From an uncultured Candidatus Saccharibacteria bacterium (GTDB taxonomy: Bacteria; Patescibacteriota; Saccharimonadia; Saccharimonadales; Saccharimonadaceae): 47,408 nt of DNA. Below are positions 25,035 to 32,304 of this stretch, piece by piece (position 1 is the first letter of the stretch; the number at the start of each line of letters is the position of its first letter). Made by a program: the position numbers and the translations under genes. The stretch is taken from assembly GCA_947304135.1 (NCBI GenBank), contig CAMYZZ010000005.1, forward strand, positions 1 through 47,408. The letters run 5' to 3'. Below the pieces are notes generated by a model. It was not told the origin of the DNA. It made no database searches and was given only the letters and a program-made list of their open reading frames with translations.

Positions 25035-25796
25035 TTATACTGCCGTATACCCACCATCTACCGGGAGAATCGCGCCCGTCACATAAGAAGCCTCTTTGCT
25101 CGCCAAGAAAATTGCTGCTGCGTTTAGCTCACCCTCTGCACCATAGCGTTGCATTGGCACATGCTCTTTAGCGAATTCCTGGAACCGCTCCGTGTCAAGC
25201 ACCGGTTGCGTAAGCTCCGTATAAAAATAGCCTGGGCAAATCGCGTTACAAGTGATCCCATCCGTCGCAAGTTCTGCCGCTACGGCGCGCGTAAAGTTTA
25301 CTACGGCACCTTTGGAAGCATGGTAAGCAATTGTTGGAATCTCTGTATTGCCAACCAAGCCATACATCGAAGCGATATTGATGATACGGCCGTATTTATT
25401 TTTCTTCATGATGTTACCAAACGCGCGAGTCATCTTAAACACACTAGTCTCGTCTGTCGCGATTGTAAAATCCCACTCATCGTCTGCCATATCTAGAACG
25501 CCCTTGTCTTTGGACGAGCCGGCACAGTTGACTAAAATATCAACCTTACCAAACTTTTTCTCAACTTCTTTGGCTGCAGCATCAATGCTCTCTGTCAAAG
25601 TAACATCACATTTCACCGGCAAAACTTCTATTCCATATTCCTTTTTGAGCTCCTCAGCAAATTTCTCAAGTCTCTCTACGCGACGTGCCAAAATCGCAAG
25701 ATTAGCACCCGCCTCGGCAAACCCCTTGGCCATCTGCTTGCCAAGTCCTGAACTCGCCCCCGATATAACTGCAACATTGTCTTTTAGACTGAACAT
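25035..25796 (-). CDS. Short-chain dehydrogenase/reductase, gluconate-5-dehydrogenase-like
   Basis: This is a classical SDR of 253 aa. The NAD(P) loop is SGASSGLGKQMA (11-22), NCAG is at about 89, the catalytic Ser is in NIASMYG and the YHASK Tyr/Lys pair is present. The closing LPVDGGYTA is also present. The overall look is of the FabG/IdnO group. Reduction of a sugar acid or a 3-oxoacyl group are the main options. GGAGG lies 10 nt before the ATG. It leads a two-gene operon with the glycosyltransferase. A short upstream transcript ends in a terminator just before its promoter. Confidence 0.88.
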   Translation of the reverse strand: MFSLKDNVAVISGASSGLGKQMAKGFAEAGANLAILARRVERLEKFAEELKKEYGIEVLPVKCDVTLTESIDAAAKEVEKKFGKVDILVNCAGSSKDKGVLDMADDEWDFTIATDETSVFKMTRAFGNIMKKNKYGRIINIASMYGLVGNTEIPTIAYHASKGAVVNFTRAVAAELATDGITCNAICPGYFYTELTQPVLDTERFQEFAKEHVPMQRYGAEGELNAAAIFLASKEASYVTGAILPVDGGYTAV

Positions 25797-25817
25797 TTCT
25801 ACTTTTCCTCCAAAATA

Positions 25818-25832
25818 ATTATATATATTATA
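25818..25832 (-). promoter_or_regulatory. Candidate -10 boxes of the SDR gene
   Basis: Two minus-strand TATAAT boxes (forward 25827-25832 and 25818-25823) lie between the upstream terminator and the GGAGG site. No good -35 at normal spacing. Confidence 0.45.
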
Positions 25833-25855
25833 TCACGTAAAGCCCTGCTTCAATC

Positions 25856-25880
25856 AAAAACCCCCGAACATGACGGGGGC
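25856..25880 (-). terminator. Minus-strand terminator upstream of the SDR operon
   Basis: GCCCCCG...CGGGGG hairpin followed on the minus strand by TTTTTG. No minus-strand protein gene lies upstream of it. Only a promoter does. Confidence 0.85.
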
Positions 25881-25895
25881 GAAACTCTCTACTCT
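25856..25895 (-). ncRNA. Candidate ~40-nt RNA or attenuated leader of the SDR operon
   Basis: A good minus-strand promoter (25902-25930) would start near 25895 and meet the terminator (25856-25880) about 40 nt later. The product is either a very small RNA or a leader whose read-through feeds the SDR gene. No anti-terminator partner is obvious. Confidence 0.45.
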
Positions 25896-25901
25896 GATTT
25901 C

Positions 25902-25930
25902 AATATAGCATAAGCGTCAAAATCCGTCAA
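25902..25930 (-). promoter_or_regulatory. Extended -10 promoter reading towards the SDR gene
   Basis: On the minus strand, TTGACG (forward 25925-25930), a 17-bp spacer and TATATT (forward 25902-25907) with TGC before it. The 15-mer CGCTTATGCTATATT here is identical to that of the CHAP promoter. Confidence 0.75.
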
Positions 25931-25945
25931 GCACTTTTTATCAGC

Positions 25946-25974
25946 TTGCTATCAAGAGGGAAATGCGCTATAAT
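25946..25974 (+). promoter_or_regulatory. Promoter of tRNA-Leu
   Basis: TTGCTA (25946-25951), a 17-bp spacer and TATAAT (25969-25974), ten bases before the mature tRNA end. Confidence 0.8.
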
Positions 25975-25983
25975 ATATCTATT

Positions 25984-26070
25984 GGGCGACTGGCGGAACT
26001 GGTAGACGCGCTAGACTCAAAATCTGGTTCCAGCAATGGAGTGAGGGTTCAAGTCCCTCGTTGCCCACCA
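25984..26070 (+). tRNA. tRNA-Leu (anticodon CAA), CCA encoded
   Basis: This is an 87-nt class II tRNA with a long variable arm (GTTCCAGCAATGGAGT region). The acceptor pair is GGGCGAC/GTTGCCC, and the anticodon loop CTCAAAA lies between CTAGA and TCTGG. The T-loop has GGTTCAAGTCC. It ends with A and encoded CCA. It reads UUG. Confidence 0.95.
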
Positions 26071-26074
26071 AATC

Positions 26075-26103
26075 TTGACTTAGACTAAAAAATATACTAC
26101 AAT
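26075..26103 (+). promoter_or_regulatory. Candidate promoter of the kinase-like/VWA/PurA-like operon
   Basis: TTGACT (26075-26080), a 17-bp spacer and TACAAT (26098-26103), starting 5 bp after tRNA-Leu. The predicted start point falls at the foot of the following terminator hairpin. Confidence 0.6.
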
Positions 26104-26110
26104 AAATCAC

Positions 26111-26141
26111 GGTGCGCCACTTCGGTGGTGCATAGTTTTTT
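26111..26141 (+). terminator. Terminator after tRNA-Leu, possible attenuator of the accessory operon
   Basis: The stem TGCGCCAC/GTGGTGCA has a TTCG tetraloop, with T6 at 26136-26141. It can end the tRNA transcript. Because it also lies downstream of the 26075 promoter, it would attenuate that transcript unless bypassed. Confidence 0.8.
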
Positions 26142-26178
26142 AAGATCTTGATTATACTACGGAAAGGAGGTGACTGGC

Positions 26179-26979
26179 TTGAAAGTCAGGAACATTGAAG
26201 TGGGCCCTCTCATTGGAGTAGCTCCAAGTTTTCGCGTCTATCCTGGCAAAACAGACGACGGCAAATCCGTCATCCTAAAAGTCGCCAAAACCTTTGAAGA
26301 TGGCGACGTGCTTATGAAAGATGCTAGCAGGTTCACAAGGCTAAATACCTTTGAAAAAGAGCTGGCCAAATTCGAGATGGAGCAAAACGGAAGCAACTCC
26401 CATTATGATTGGTTGTTTGCACATCTTGAGTCGTCTTTTTTGGAACCGACTCAAAACGACCGGCGCATCAATGTCTACACCACGCCAGAAATCGAAATTG
26501 ACAAGCTAATCCCTTTGTCAAAGCTGCGCCTCGATACAGAAATCGACGCGCGCACCAGTATCTGGATCTTGGGACGTCTTTTCAAATTCTATAGTTTGTT
26601 CGAACTCCGAGCAGTCAGCGAAGAGGCGGTCTATCCTAAGTATCCATTTTTTTGGATTGATGATTTTCTCATCGCACCAAAAGAGCATCGCTTAGTTTAT
26701 TACAACTATTCCGATGAGTACACCAGTTTCTATGCAAACGAAGAAGTTAAGGCAGTTTCACATTACATCAAAGAGTGGGCAGTCTGCGGAAACGATCCAG
26801 CAGAACAAGAATACTCAAATCTGCTTGACGATTTTGTAAAAACTGGACGCGAATCATTCGCCAAAGCTCACCGTGAGCTCTACGAACTTGTCGAGGAGCA
26901 CTGGGGATTCAAGTACCATCCTTTTACGCATCGCGACCAAGGAACAATTATTTGGAATACCATTGAAAAGGGGGAATAA
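26179..26979 (+). CDS. Protein-kinase-like fold protein, probably inactive, accessory operon gene 1
   Basis: This 266-aa protein has a kinase-like N-lobe: a loose Gly-rich turn (GPLIGVAPSFRVYPGKT, 9-25) and a beta3-type lysine, K34 in VILKVA. In the C-lobe, where kinases have HRD and DFG, this protein reads HRLVYYNYSDE, so the catalytic and metal-binding residues appear lost. I infer a pseudokinase or a distant kinase-like fold, and homology should be tested by structure. TTG at 26179 is the likely start because AAGGAGG (26164-26170) lies 8 nt upstream. An in-frame GTG at 26170 overlaps the site. It is followed after 2 nt by a VWA gene, a pairing seen in several bacterial stress and conflict systems. 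Confidence 0.55.
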   Translation: MKVRNIEVGPLIGVAPSFRVYPGKTDDGKSVILKVAKTFEDGDVLMKDASRFTRLNTFEKELAKFEMEQNGSNSHYDWLFAHLESSFLEPTQNDRRINVYTTPEIEIDKLIPLSKLRLDTEIDARTSIWILGRLFKFYSLFELRAVSEEAVYPKYPFFWIDDFLIAPKEHRLVYYNYSDEYTSFYANEEVKAVSHYIKEWAVCGNDPAEQEYSNLLDDFVKTGRESFAKAHRELYELVEEHWGFKYHPFTHRDQGTIIWNTIEKGE

Positions 26980-26981
26980 TA

Positions 26982-28079
26982 ATGGGACATCAAACATTTT
27001 CAGTAGACGACTACCGCAAAGCACGCCAAACATACGGCGTGACTGGGGACACTGGAGTCACAAGAAACGCTGAAATACGCGCCAGAGACACTGGCAAACT
27101 CAGCGATATTGTTGACCCGGCCATCAATCCGACTCGCTTTTCCAAAATCCGTTTGAACCCTCACAAGAAAAAGTGGGTCGCAACACTCGGCTGTCCAATG
27201 GACATCGAAGTTAGTTGCGATACTACTGGCTCTATGGGTGGAGAAGTCGACACAGAAATGGCAGTTCTGCCAGAGCTCTACGATGCCGTGTCAAAAGTTT
27301 TACCGGGTTACGATCCGCAGCTTTGCCTCGGTATTTTTGGTGATTGTGGCGACAAATTCGTAATGTGTCGTCCACAGTTCGAGATGGAAGCGCCAAAAAT
27401 CGTTAACTATCTCAAAGAGATGGCACCCCAAAGGTGCGGATGTGGTAACCATGGCGAAGATCCTCAGTATGCAATGTTCGCCCGCGCTTATTTGACCGAC
27501 GCATATACTAATCGTATCGGTCTCAAGGGCTATCATTTTATCATTACTGACGAGCCTTATCACAATCACCTAAAAAGAGATCAGATTGAACGCATTTTTG
27601 GAGAGGACGTTTTTAAAAACGACCTCAAAGAAATGAGCGAGATCCCTTCTGTCCAGAAAATGACAGCCGAGCTAAAGCAAAAGACACACCAGTTTATACT
27701 AGTTCTAGCTAAACAGTACTATACTGATACGCTCGACATGTGGATTAATCTTTGTGGTAGAAACTCTGTTATTGTCATAGAGCATACTAGACAACTACCA
27801 AAGATTATCTCCGCCATCATTGGCCTAACCGAAGGCACGCTCGATATCGCAGAGCTAGAAGAGTATCTTGGCGATGCACCAAACAAGTCATACTTGATCA
27901 GTCAGCTTTCAAACATCGATATTGGTGCACAGGCCAAACTAAGACATGCGCTGTCTCACCCGGTTCCAAAAGCTGGTGATATTTTCAGAAACAAAAGTGA
28001 CACTTGGCCAATCCAGCCAGGAGAAACCTCAGAAGAAGACGAACCAGAAGAAACTCCGGGTCATATTGAGTATCTATAA
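26982..28079 (+). CDS. VWA-domain protein with MIDAS motif, accessory operon gene 2
   Basis: This 365-aa protein is built round a von Willebrand A domain (about residues 70-270). The metal-ion site begins D80-T-T-G-S84-M, the DxTxS form. A later acidic residue comes from FIITDEPYHN. Between them is a Cys-rich loop (QRCGCGNHGEDP) that could bind a metal. The C-terminal 25 residues are acidic and disordered. VWA/MIDAS domains bind partner proteins through Mg. Here the likely partners are the kinase-like protein before it and the enzyme after it. GGGGG lies 7 nt before the ATG. Confidence 0.8.
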   Translation: MGHQTFSVDDYRKARQTYGVTGDTGVTRNAEIRARDTGKLSDIVDPAINPTRFSKIRLNPHKKKWVATLGCPMDIEVSCDTTGSMGGEVDTEMAVLPELYDAVSKVLPGYDPQLCLGIFGDCGDKFVMCRPQFEMEAPKIVNYLKEMAPQRCGCGNHGEDPQYAMFARAYLTDAYTNRIGLKGYHFIITDEPYHNHLKRDQIERIFGEDVFKNDLKEMSEIPSVQKMTAELKQKTHQFILVLAKQYYTDTLDMWINLCGRNSVIVIEHTRQLPKIISAIIGLTEGTLDIAELEEYLGDAPNKSYLISQLSNIDIGAQAKLRHALSHPVPKAGDIFRNKSDTWPIQPGETSEEDEPEETPGHIEYL

Positions 28080-28127
28080 TCAAGATGTTTAACAATTTGG
28101 TTTTACAAGGCTAGGAGGTGCAAATCT

Positions 28128-29450
28128 ATGGAAGAAATCTATGTCGTGACCGATCTCGGTCCAGGCGACGGAGGAAAGGGTGGTATAGTCCATGCGCTCT
28201 CGCAAAAATATGATGCAGATATCATCATCAAACGCGGTGGTGCACAAGGTTCCCATGGTGTCCGCACCTCCTCTGGAGAAAGCTTCAATTTTTCTCAATG
28301 GGGTTGCGGGACGCTCGAGGGAATACCGACCTTCTTATCGGAAGAAATGATTATTTCGCCGGTTGGACTAAGAAACGAATCGGAAGCGCTTAAAAGACTC
28401 GGGATCTATAATCCATTTGAACTTTTAACTTGCGACCCTTGGTGCATCGTTGCTACGCCTTTTCACCAAATTGCTTCTCAGCTCGAGGAGCTTCTGCGCG
28501 GAGACAATCCGCGTGGTACGGTTGGAACGGGCGTTGGACAAGCTTATCGCCTATCCAAAACCCTAGGAAAGGAAGCGACGATTCGAGCGACCGAACTATC
28601 CTATAAAAAAGTAGTCCGCGCCAAGCTAAAAAATCAACTCGAATTTTATCGAGAAAAATACGCTAACATTACAAAAGATTCTGGTATGCCCTGCGATGCA
28701 AAACTCATCGCCGAAAACCTCTGTCTGCTCCATGATGATGGCTACATAGATTACTGCGCTGATTTATTTGAAAATATTAGCACCAAGCTATACCTAAAAC
28801 AGCTCGGTGACATTATCAAAAATAATCGCACAGCAGTTGTCGAATGTTCACACGGAGTTTTGACAGATTCGGTCACAGGATTGTATCCTCACGTTAGTGC
28901 TATCAGGACTCTACCGAGATTTGCCGAAAAAATGTTGAGGATAGCTGGGTACGACGGCCCAATTGTCAACTACGCCGTCCACCGCGCATACGAAATCAGA
29001 CACGGAGCTGGCCCAATGCCAACTTACGATGCCGATTTTACCGCACGGATGTTGCCCGGCAGCCACAAAGAAGAGAATCGTTGGCAGGGAATTGTTCGTG
29101 CCGGAGCACTAGATTTAAATCTGCTAAGCTACGCACTAGCTGCTAGCAGCGAGACAAAATTCGATAGTTTGTGCCTGACTTGGTTCGATCAAATTTTAGC
29201 AAACGATCGTATTTGGCCAATTTGTACTAGTTACAAAAACGCCAAAGAAAACTACGAAACCTACACAGATTTTTTCGACCGTGCCGAACCAAACATAATA
29301 AAGCACTCTGTCAAAATGAAGTTATCGCCAACCAGTTACTCGCTTTTTGAGTACGTAGAAAATATTCTTGGAGCATATATAGACGTTCCGCTAGAAATTC
29401 TTTCAACTGGGCCAACAGAGTTAGACAAAATCTACTCTAGCAAAATATAA
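28128..29450 (+). CDS. Divergent adenylosuccinate synthetase (PurA-like), accessory operon gene 3
   Basis: PurA joins IMP and aspartate using GTP. This 440-aa protein keeps the PurA layout but is distant. The start loop reads GPGDGGKG (11-18), with the catalytic Asp (D14) kept and the canonical GDEGKGK changed. GGAQGSHG replaces GGHNAGHT, keeping the last His. GTVGTGVGQAY replaces GTTGRGIGPAY. VECSHGVLTDSVTGLYPHV and GAGPMPT match later blocks. It is therefore probably an active ligase on a different nucleotide or amino acid, as with phage PurZ, rather than the housekeeping enzyme. AGGAGG lies upstream. It sits between a VWA and a SAM-like protein. Confidence 0.75.
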   Translation: MEEIYVVTDLGPGDGGKGGIVHALSQKYDADIIIKRGGAQGSHGVRTSSGESFNFSQWGCGTLEGIPTFLSEEMIISPVGLRNESEALKRLGIYNPFELLTCDPWCIVATPFHQIASQLEELLRGDNPRGTVGTGVGQAYRLSKTLGKEATIRATELSYKKVVRAKLKNQLEFYREKYANITKDSGMPCDAKLIAENLCLLHDDGYIDYCADLFENISTKLYLKQLGDIIKNNRTAVVECSHGVLTDSVTGLYPHVSAIRTLPRFAEKMLRIAGYDGPIVNYAVHRAYEIRHGAGPMPTYDADFTARMLPGSHKEENRWQGIVRAGALDLNLLSYALAASSETKFDSLCLTWFDQILANDRIWPICTSYKNAKENYETYTDFFDRAEPNIIKHSVKMKLSPTSYSLFEYVENILGAYIDVPLEILSTGPTELDKIYSSKI

Positions 29451-29465
29451 AGGAGGGGGACACCC

Positions 29466-30656
29466 ATGAGTGAAGAAATGAATATTACAACCGAAACAAC
29501 CGAGGCTGCAGAAGCAACAAAAGCTCCAGCAACGAACGAGGTAAGCACAAAACTTGCCGAATACGGCGCCGACGATGCTACTATCAAAAAAGTAATCGAC
29601 GAGCTCGGAGTAGAAGAACTCGACGATCTTGCTTCGCTTGAAGTTACCGATTTGACTGGCGCAGGCATGAAACTTGCAAAAGCGCGCAAACTTGTTGCAG
29701 ACTTAAAAAACATTGCCAAGCCTGTTGCAAACGTTGCCGCCGCAGAAACGCGCGCCATCGGAGCACAGTTCGAAGCTTTGCTACCATCGATTCCATCAGA
29801 CGAATCTTGGCTCAACGCCCTCAAGACTGGTGGTGTTCTCAAGGTTGATGAATCATCATACATTGCAGCCATCCGCGCAGCCCTAGCAGACCGCGCTGGA
29901 TTATACGATGTACCAAAAGCACTTTCCGAAGCGATGGAAAAATACGCCGACGAAACCGAAGAGCAAGTTGATCCAACTTTCTATGCTTTGCGCAAGTCTT
30001 TGACTCGCCGTACATATGGCGACATCTTTGCCGCTATTGACGGTCTAGACGGAAGCTTTATCACGGAAAATCGTCGCAAGGAATTCTTGAGTCGCATCCG
30101 CAGTGTTTTGTGGCCAGCAATCTACGAGAGTTATCTTGATCTAGATGGCTGGTATCAAACCTGGAAAGCAAGCTTTACCGACCCTTCGATGCTAATCGCT
30201 GCCATTGGCGGCGGATTTAACGGCGGAGCAGCCGGCATGAGCATGGTTGCACCACCAGACACCGCCGCTTTGCACGACGCTGGTGACGCCTTAGTGGATT
30301 CTATCAACCGCGTTTTCCGCGGCACCGGAGTTCAAGTTGCAGCCGCCATGGCATACGACGCAAACACCATCAGAAACACTTTAGAAGACCCTCGTCTTCC
30401 ATCAATGATCGGTGTCAAAAACCGCGAAATGATGCTTAAGAAAATCGGAGCAAACGTCTCTAGCAACTACATTCGTCTCGAGCAAAATCTCGTCAAATAC
30501 GTTTTAGCCTTTGCTAAGCACGACACAATTACATCCGACGTAGAAACAAACTACTTCGTTGCGTTGTGGCAACTAGGTACACAAATCAACTGGACCGAAC
30601 TTGGCGGAGAAAGAGCCACTAGTAAAACTGGCTTGACCGGCGAACGCGTCTTGTAA
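29466..30656 (+). CDS. SAM-like-domain protein of unknown function, accessory operon gene 4
   Basis: I do not recognise the main domain of this 396-aa protein. After a Thr/Glu/Ala-rich start (1-25), residues about 27-80 resemble a sterile-alpha-motif or helix-hairpin-helix module (ELGVEELDDLASLEVTDL, then GAGMKLAKARKLVADL). The rest is mainly helical, with a Gly-rich patch (IAAIGGGFNGGAAGMS) near 240 that could be a membrane-inserting or nucleotide-facing loop. No catalytic motif stands out. AAGGAGGGGG lies before the ATG. A strong terminator follows. SAM-like modules often hold multi-protein complexes together, which would suit an operon of this kind. Confidence 0.6.
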   Translation: MSEEMNITTETTEAAEATKAPATNEVSTKLAEYGADDATIKKVIDELGVEELDDLASLEVTDLTGAGMKLAKARKLVADLKNIAKPVANVAAAETRAIGAQFEALLPSIPSDESWLNALKTGGVLKVDESSYIAAIRAALADRAGLYDVPKALSEAMEKYADETEEQVDPTFYALRKSLTRRTYGDIFAAIDGLDGSFITENRRKEFLSRIRSVLWPAIYESYLDLDGWYQTWKASFTDPSMLIAAIGGGFNGGAAGMSMVAPPDTAALHDAGDALVDSINRVFRGTGVQVAAAMAYDANTIRNTLEDPRLPSMIGVKNREMMLKKIGANVSSNYIRLEQNLVKYVLAFAKHDTITSDVETNYFVALWQLGTQINWTELGGERATSKTGLTGERVL

Positions 30657-30668
30657 ATCACGCACATT

Positions 30669-30700
30669 AAAAAGGCCCCCACGGGGGCCTTTTCTTTTTG
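30669..30700. terminator. Terminator between the accessory operon and the convergent NTase gene
   Basis: AAAAGGCCCCC/GGGGGCCTTTT stem (11 bp) with T-rich flanks on both strands. It serves both convergent units. Confidence 0.9.
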
Positions 30701-30706
30701 ATTGGT

Positions 30707-31891
30707 TTATAGCCAGACATATTTTACAAAAAGCATCGTTGCAATTTTGCGATACTCATCGTCATAAAATGGGCAGTCGCCATCCATTTCCTCAGGAACA
30801 GGGAATTGATTTCTCCCCGTAAACCTCACAAATCCTTTGTGGAGTAGACGATATTGCAAAAGATCGCTTTCTAGCCGCTCAAGTGCTTGACGTCTTAATC
30901 CGTATTGCAAAGCATAGTCTGGTGAACTTACATACAAGTCCGCAATCCTATCCGCAATTTGCTCTAAAGAGTCAGCCACTTCGGTACCGCCAAGCCATAT
31001 TGAGTTTAAATATATATGTGCCGCGTGCGGGCTTCCCGGTCTAAAATCTGGATCCATCTCTAGATCTTTTAGATTCCAAACATCTAGATCCGATCTTTTT
31101 GTGCCATAGCCTTTCAGCTGAGAACCACCCACTAGTACAATTTCTTTTGGGTCTAACCTCGCCAATATTTCCTCAAGCTGTGGCATCAACGTTTCGATAT
31201 TTTTAGAAAACGGACCCATGAGTTTTGCATTTGGAGTTAATAACTCCACCGGATGATTCCGCTCATTCAGCCATTCCTGCCTCTTTTTAGAAACATAAAG
31301 TGGCCTGCTTCTTTTTCTCTCCGGCAGACGTGCGGTCTTAGCTTCCAACAAATACAGCTCATCATAGCCTGGAATCCCTTTCTCGCGAATAAATCCCCAA
31401 GTGTCTTTAAAGCTCTGCAGCAGGACCAAATCATCGCGATTACACTCAAGGATATCAAAAATATTCTCTACGCTAATAAAACCGTCCCTCAGGAGCCATG
31501 GCGTTAAATGTGCACATTTTACAACGCGCTCCAAACCGCCACGCGGCCTAGCATCAAGCTCAAAGCAGTCCCCCAGGTGAAAATTCTCACGCACGTCATA
31601 AACATGAAGCAGTCTATACCAAGCATCCATATACGCCCTACAGAAAGGCTCTGGCGCAGAGTTCAAGATACTTAGCGGTAAATAAAGCAACAACCTCTCA
31701 GAATCTCTATTAGAAAGCAAATCTGCGCAAACCTTATAGAACTGCTTCTTGATCGTCTTGTCTTCGTTATTCTTTTTGTTATTTTCAAAATATCGGCCAA
31801 AGATTTCAATCTGCTCCGAATGTACCCCATGACGCAAAAGCCTGCGTTCAATAACAGGCTCCAAAATTCCTGGCTTTAATATGTTGGTCAT
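30707..31891 (-). CDS. Nucleotidyltransferase-fold protein
   Basis: This 394-aa protein has a polymerase-beta-type nucleotidyltransferase motif in its C-terminal half: VGGSQLKGYGTKRSDLDVW. The GS pair is at 256-257 and the DxD metal ligands are at D268 and D270. The first 220 residues are helical with no recognised motif. NTases of this minimal type add AMP or other nucleotides to proteins, RNAs or small molecules and are common in toxin-antitoxin and defence loci. AGGAGGGGG lies 5 nt before the ATG. It uses the same strong Shine-Dalgarno style as the convergent four-gene operon, so it may belong to the same accessory cassette. Confidence 0.75.
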   Translation of the reverse strand: MTNILKPGILEPVIERRLLRHGVHSEQIEIFGRYFENNKKNNEDKTIKKQFYKVCADLLSNRDSERLLLYLPLSILNSAPEPFCRAYMDAWYRLLHVYDVRENFHLGDCFELDARPRGGLERVVKCAHLTPWLLRDGFISVENIFDILECNRDDLVLLQSFKDTWGFIREKGIPGYDELYLLEAKTARLPERKRSRPLYVSKKRQEWLNERNHPVELLTPNAKLMGPFSKNIETLMPQLEEILARLDPKEIVLVGGSQLKGYGTKRSDLDVWNLKDLEMDPDFRPGSPHAAHIYLNSIWLGGTEVADSLEQIADRIADLYVSSPDYALQYGLRRQALERLESDLLQYRLLHKGFVRFTGRNQFPVPEEMDGDCPFYDDEYRKIATMLFVKYVWL

Positions 31892-31991
31892 TTTATCCCC
31901 CTCCTAACCTTTCTAAATGTACAATACAATATATAATATATACCAACATATACTATAACACATTTCCTCCACCCCGTCCACAGTGCAAATC

Positions 31992-32020
31992 TTGACCAAA
32001 AATCATAAGCGTGTTATCAT
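31992..32020 (+). promoter_or_regulatory. Promoter of a candidate structured RNA
   Basis: TTGACC (31992-31997), a 17-bp spacer and TATCAT (32015-32020). Predicted start near 32027. No protein gene follows on this strand for 280 bp. Confidence 0.7.
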
Positions 32021-32026
32021 CAATTC

Positions 32027-32211
32027 AAGGAGATGATATTCCCTAGGAAAATATCATCTCGTTTATGGGATTAAGCTCGCCGGCTTCTCTTACGAGAGCG
32101 GCGGGCTATTTTGATAGATAAGGTTATTCTGAAGACAAGAATACGTATCGTTGCTTTCATGCCACACCCTCCTTTCTGTCAAAAATAGCCTAAAAGTTCC
32201 TAGGCCTTTTT
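32027..32211 (+). ncRNA. Candidate structured noncoding RNA, antisense to a small peptide gene
   Basis: The predicted transcript starts with an 11-bp perfect hairpin (32030-32040 with 32050-32060, 9-nt loop). A second compound hairpin follows: a 9-bp stem 32074-32082 with 32099-32107 (one G-U), then a 4-bp tip with loop TTAC. A weak terminator (GCCTA/TAGGC at 32188-32205, then T5) would end it near 32211. It runs opposite to the whole 29-codon gene at 32071-32160 and its ribosome-binding site. The fold is exact in the sequence. Expression is inferred. It does not match 4.5S, tmRNA or RNase P signatures I know. Confidence 0.5.
32071..32160 (-). CDS. Small basic peptide, 29 aa, possible type I toxin-like product
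   Basis: ATG at forward 32160 is preceded by AAAGGAGGG, about 6 nt away, one of the strongest ribosome-binding sites in the window. The first 19 residues are largely aliphatic (RILVFRITLSIKIA). The last ten are nearly all Arg/Lys/Ser. A short amphipathic, strongly cationic peptide opposite a structured antisense RNA resembles a type I toxin-antitoxin pair. A small ribosomal or nucleic-acid-binding peptide is the alternative. I recognise no homologue. Confidence 0.5.
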   Translation of the reverse strand: MKATIRILVFRITLSIKIARRSRKRSRRA

Positions 32212-32304
32212 CCGCAGTAGACTATTTGTTTACTACACTATAGCCAAAACCCCACAATTCCAGCCTAGCAAAAACCTAGAAAATTGAAAGCTTGAGCATA
32301 ATAA

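Noticed and set aside
25984-32000. tRNA-Leu as an integration site with a direct repeat of its 3' end
   Set aside because: I looked for a second copy of the tRNA 3' end downstream to about 32000 and saw none. No integrase is present.
32027-32211. Identity of the structured region as 4.5S RNA, tmRNA or 6S RNA
   Set aside because: It lacks the conserved SRP loop and the tmRNA ends. The length is close to 6S RNA but there is no single long bulged hairpin.
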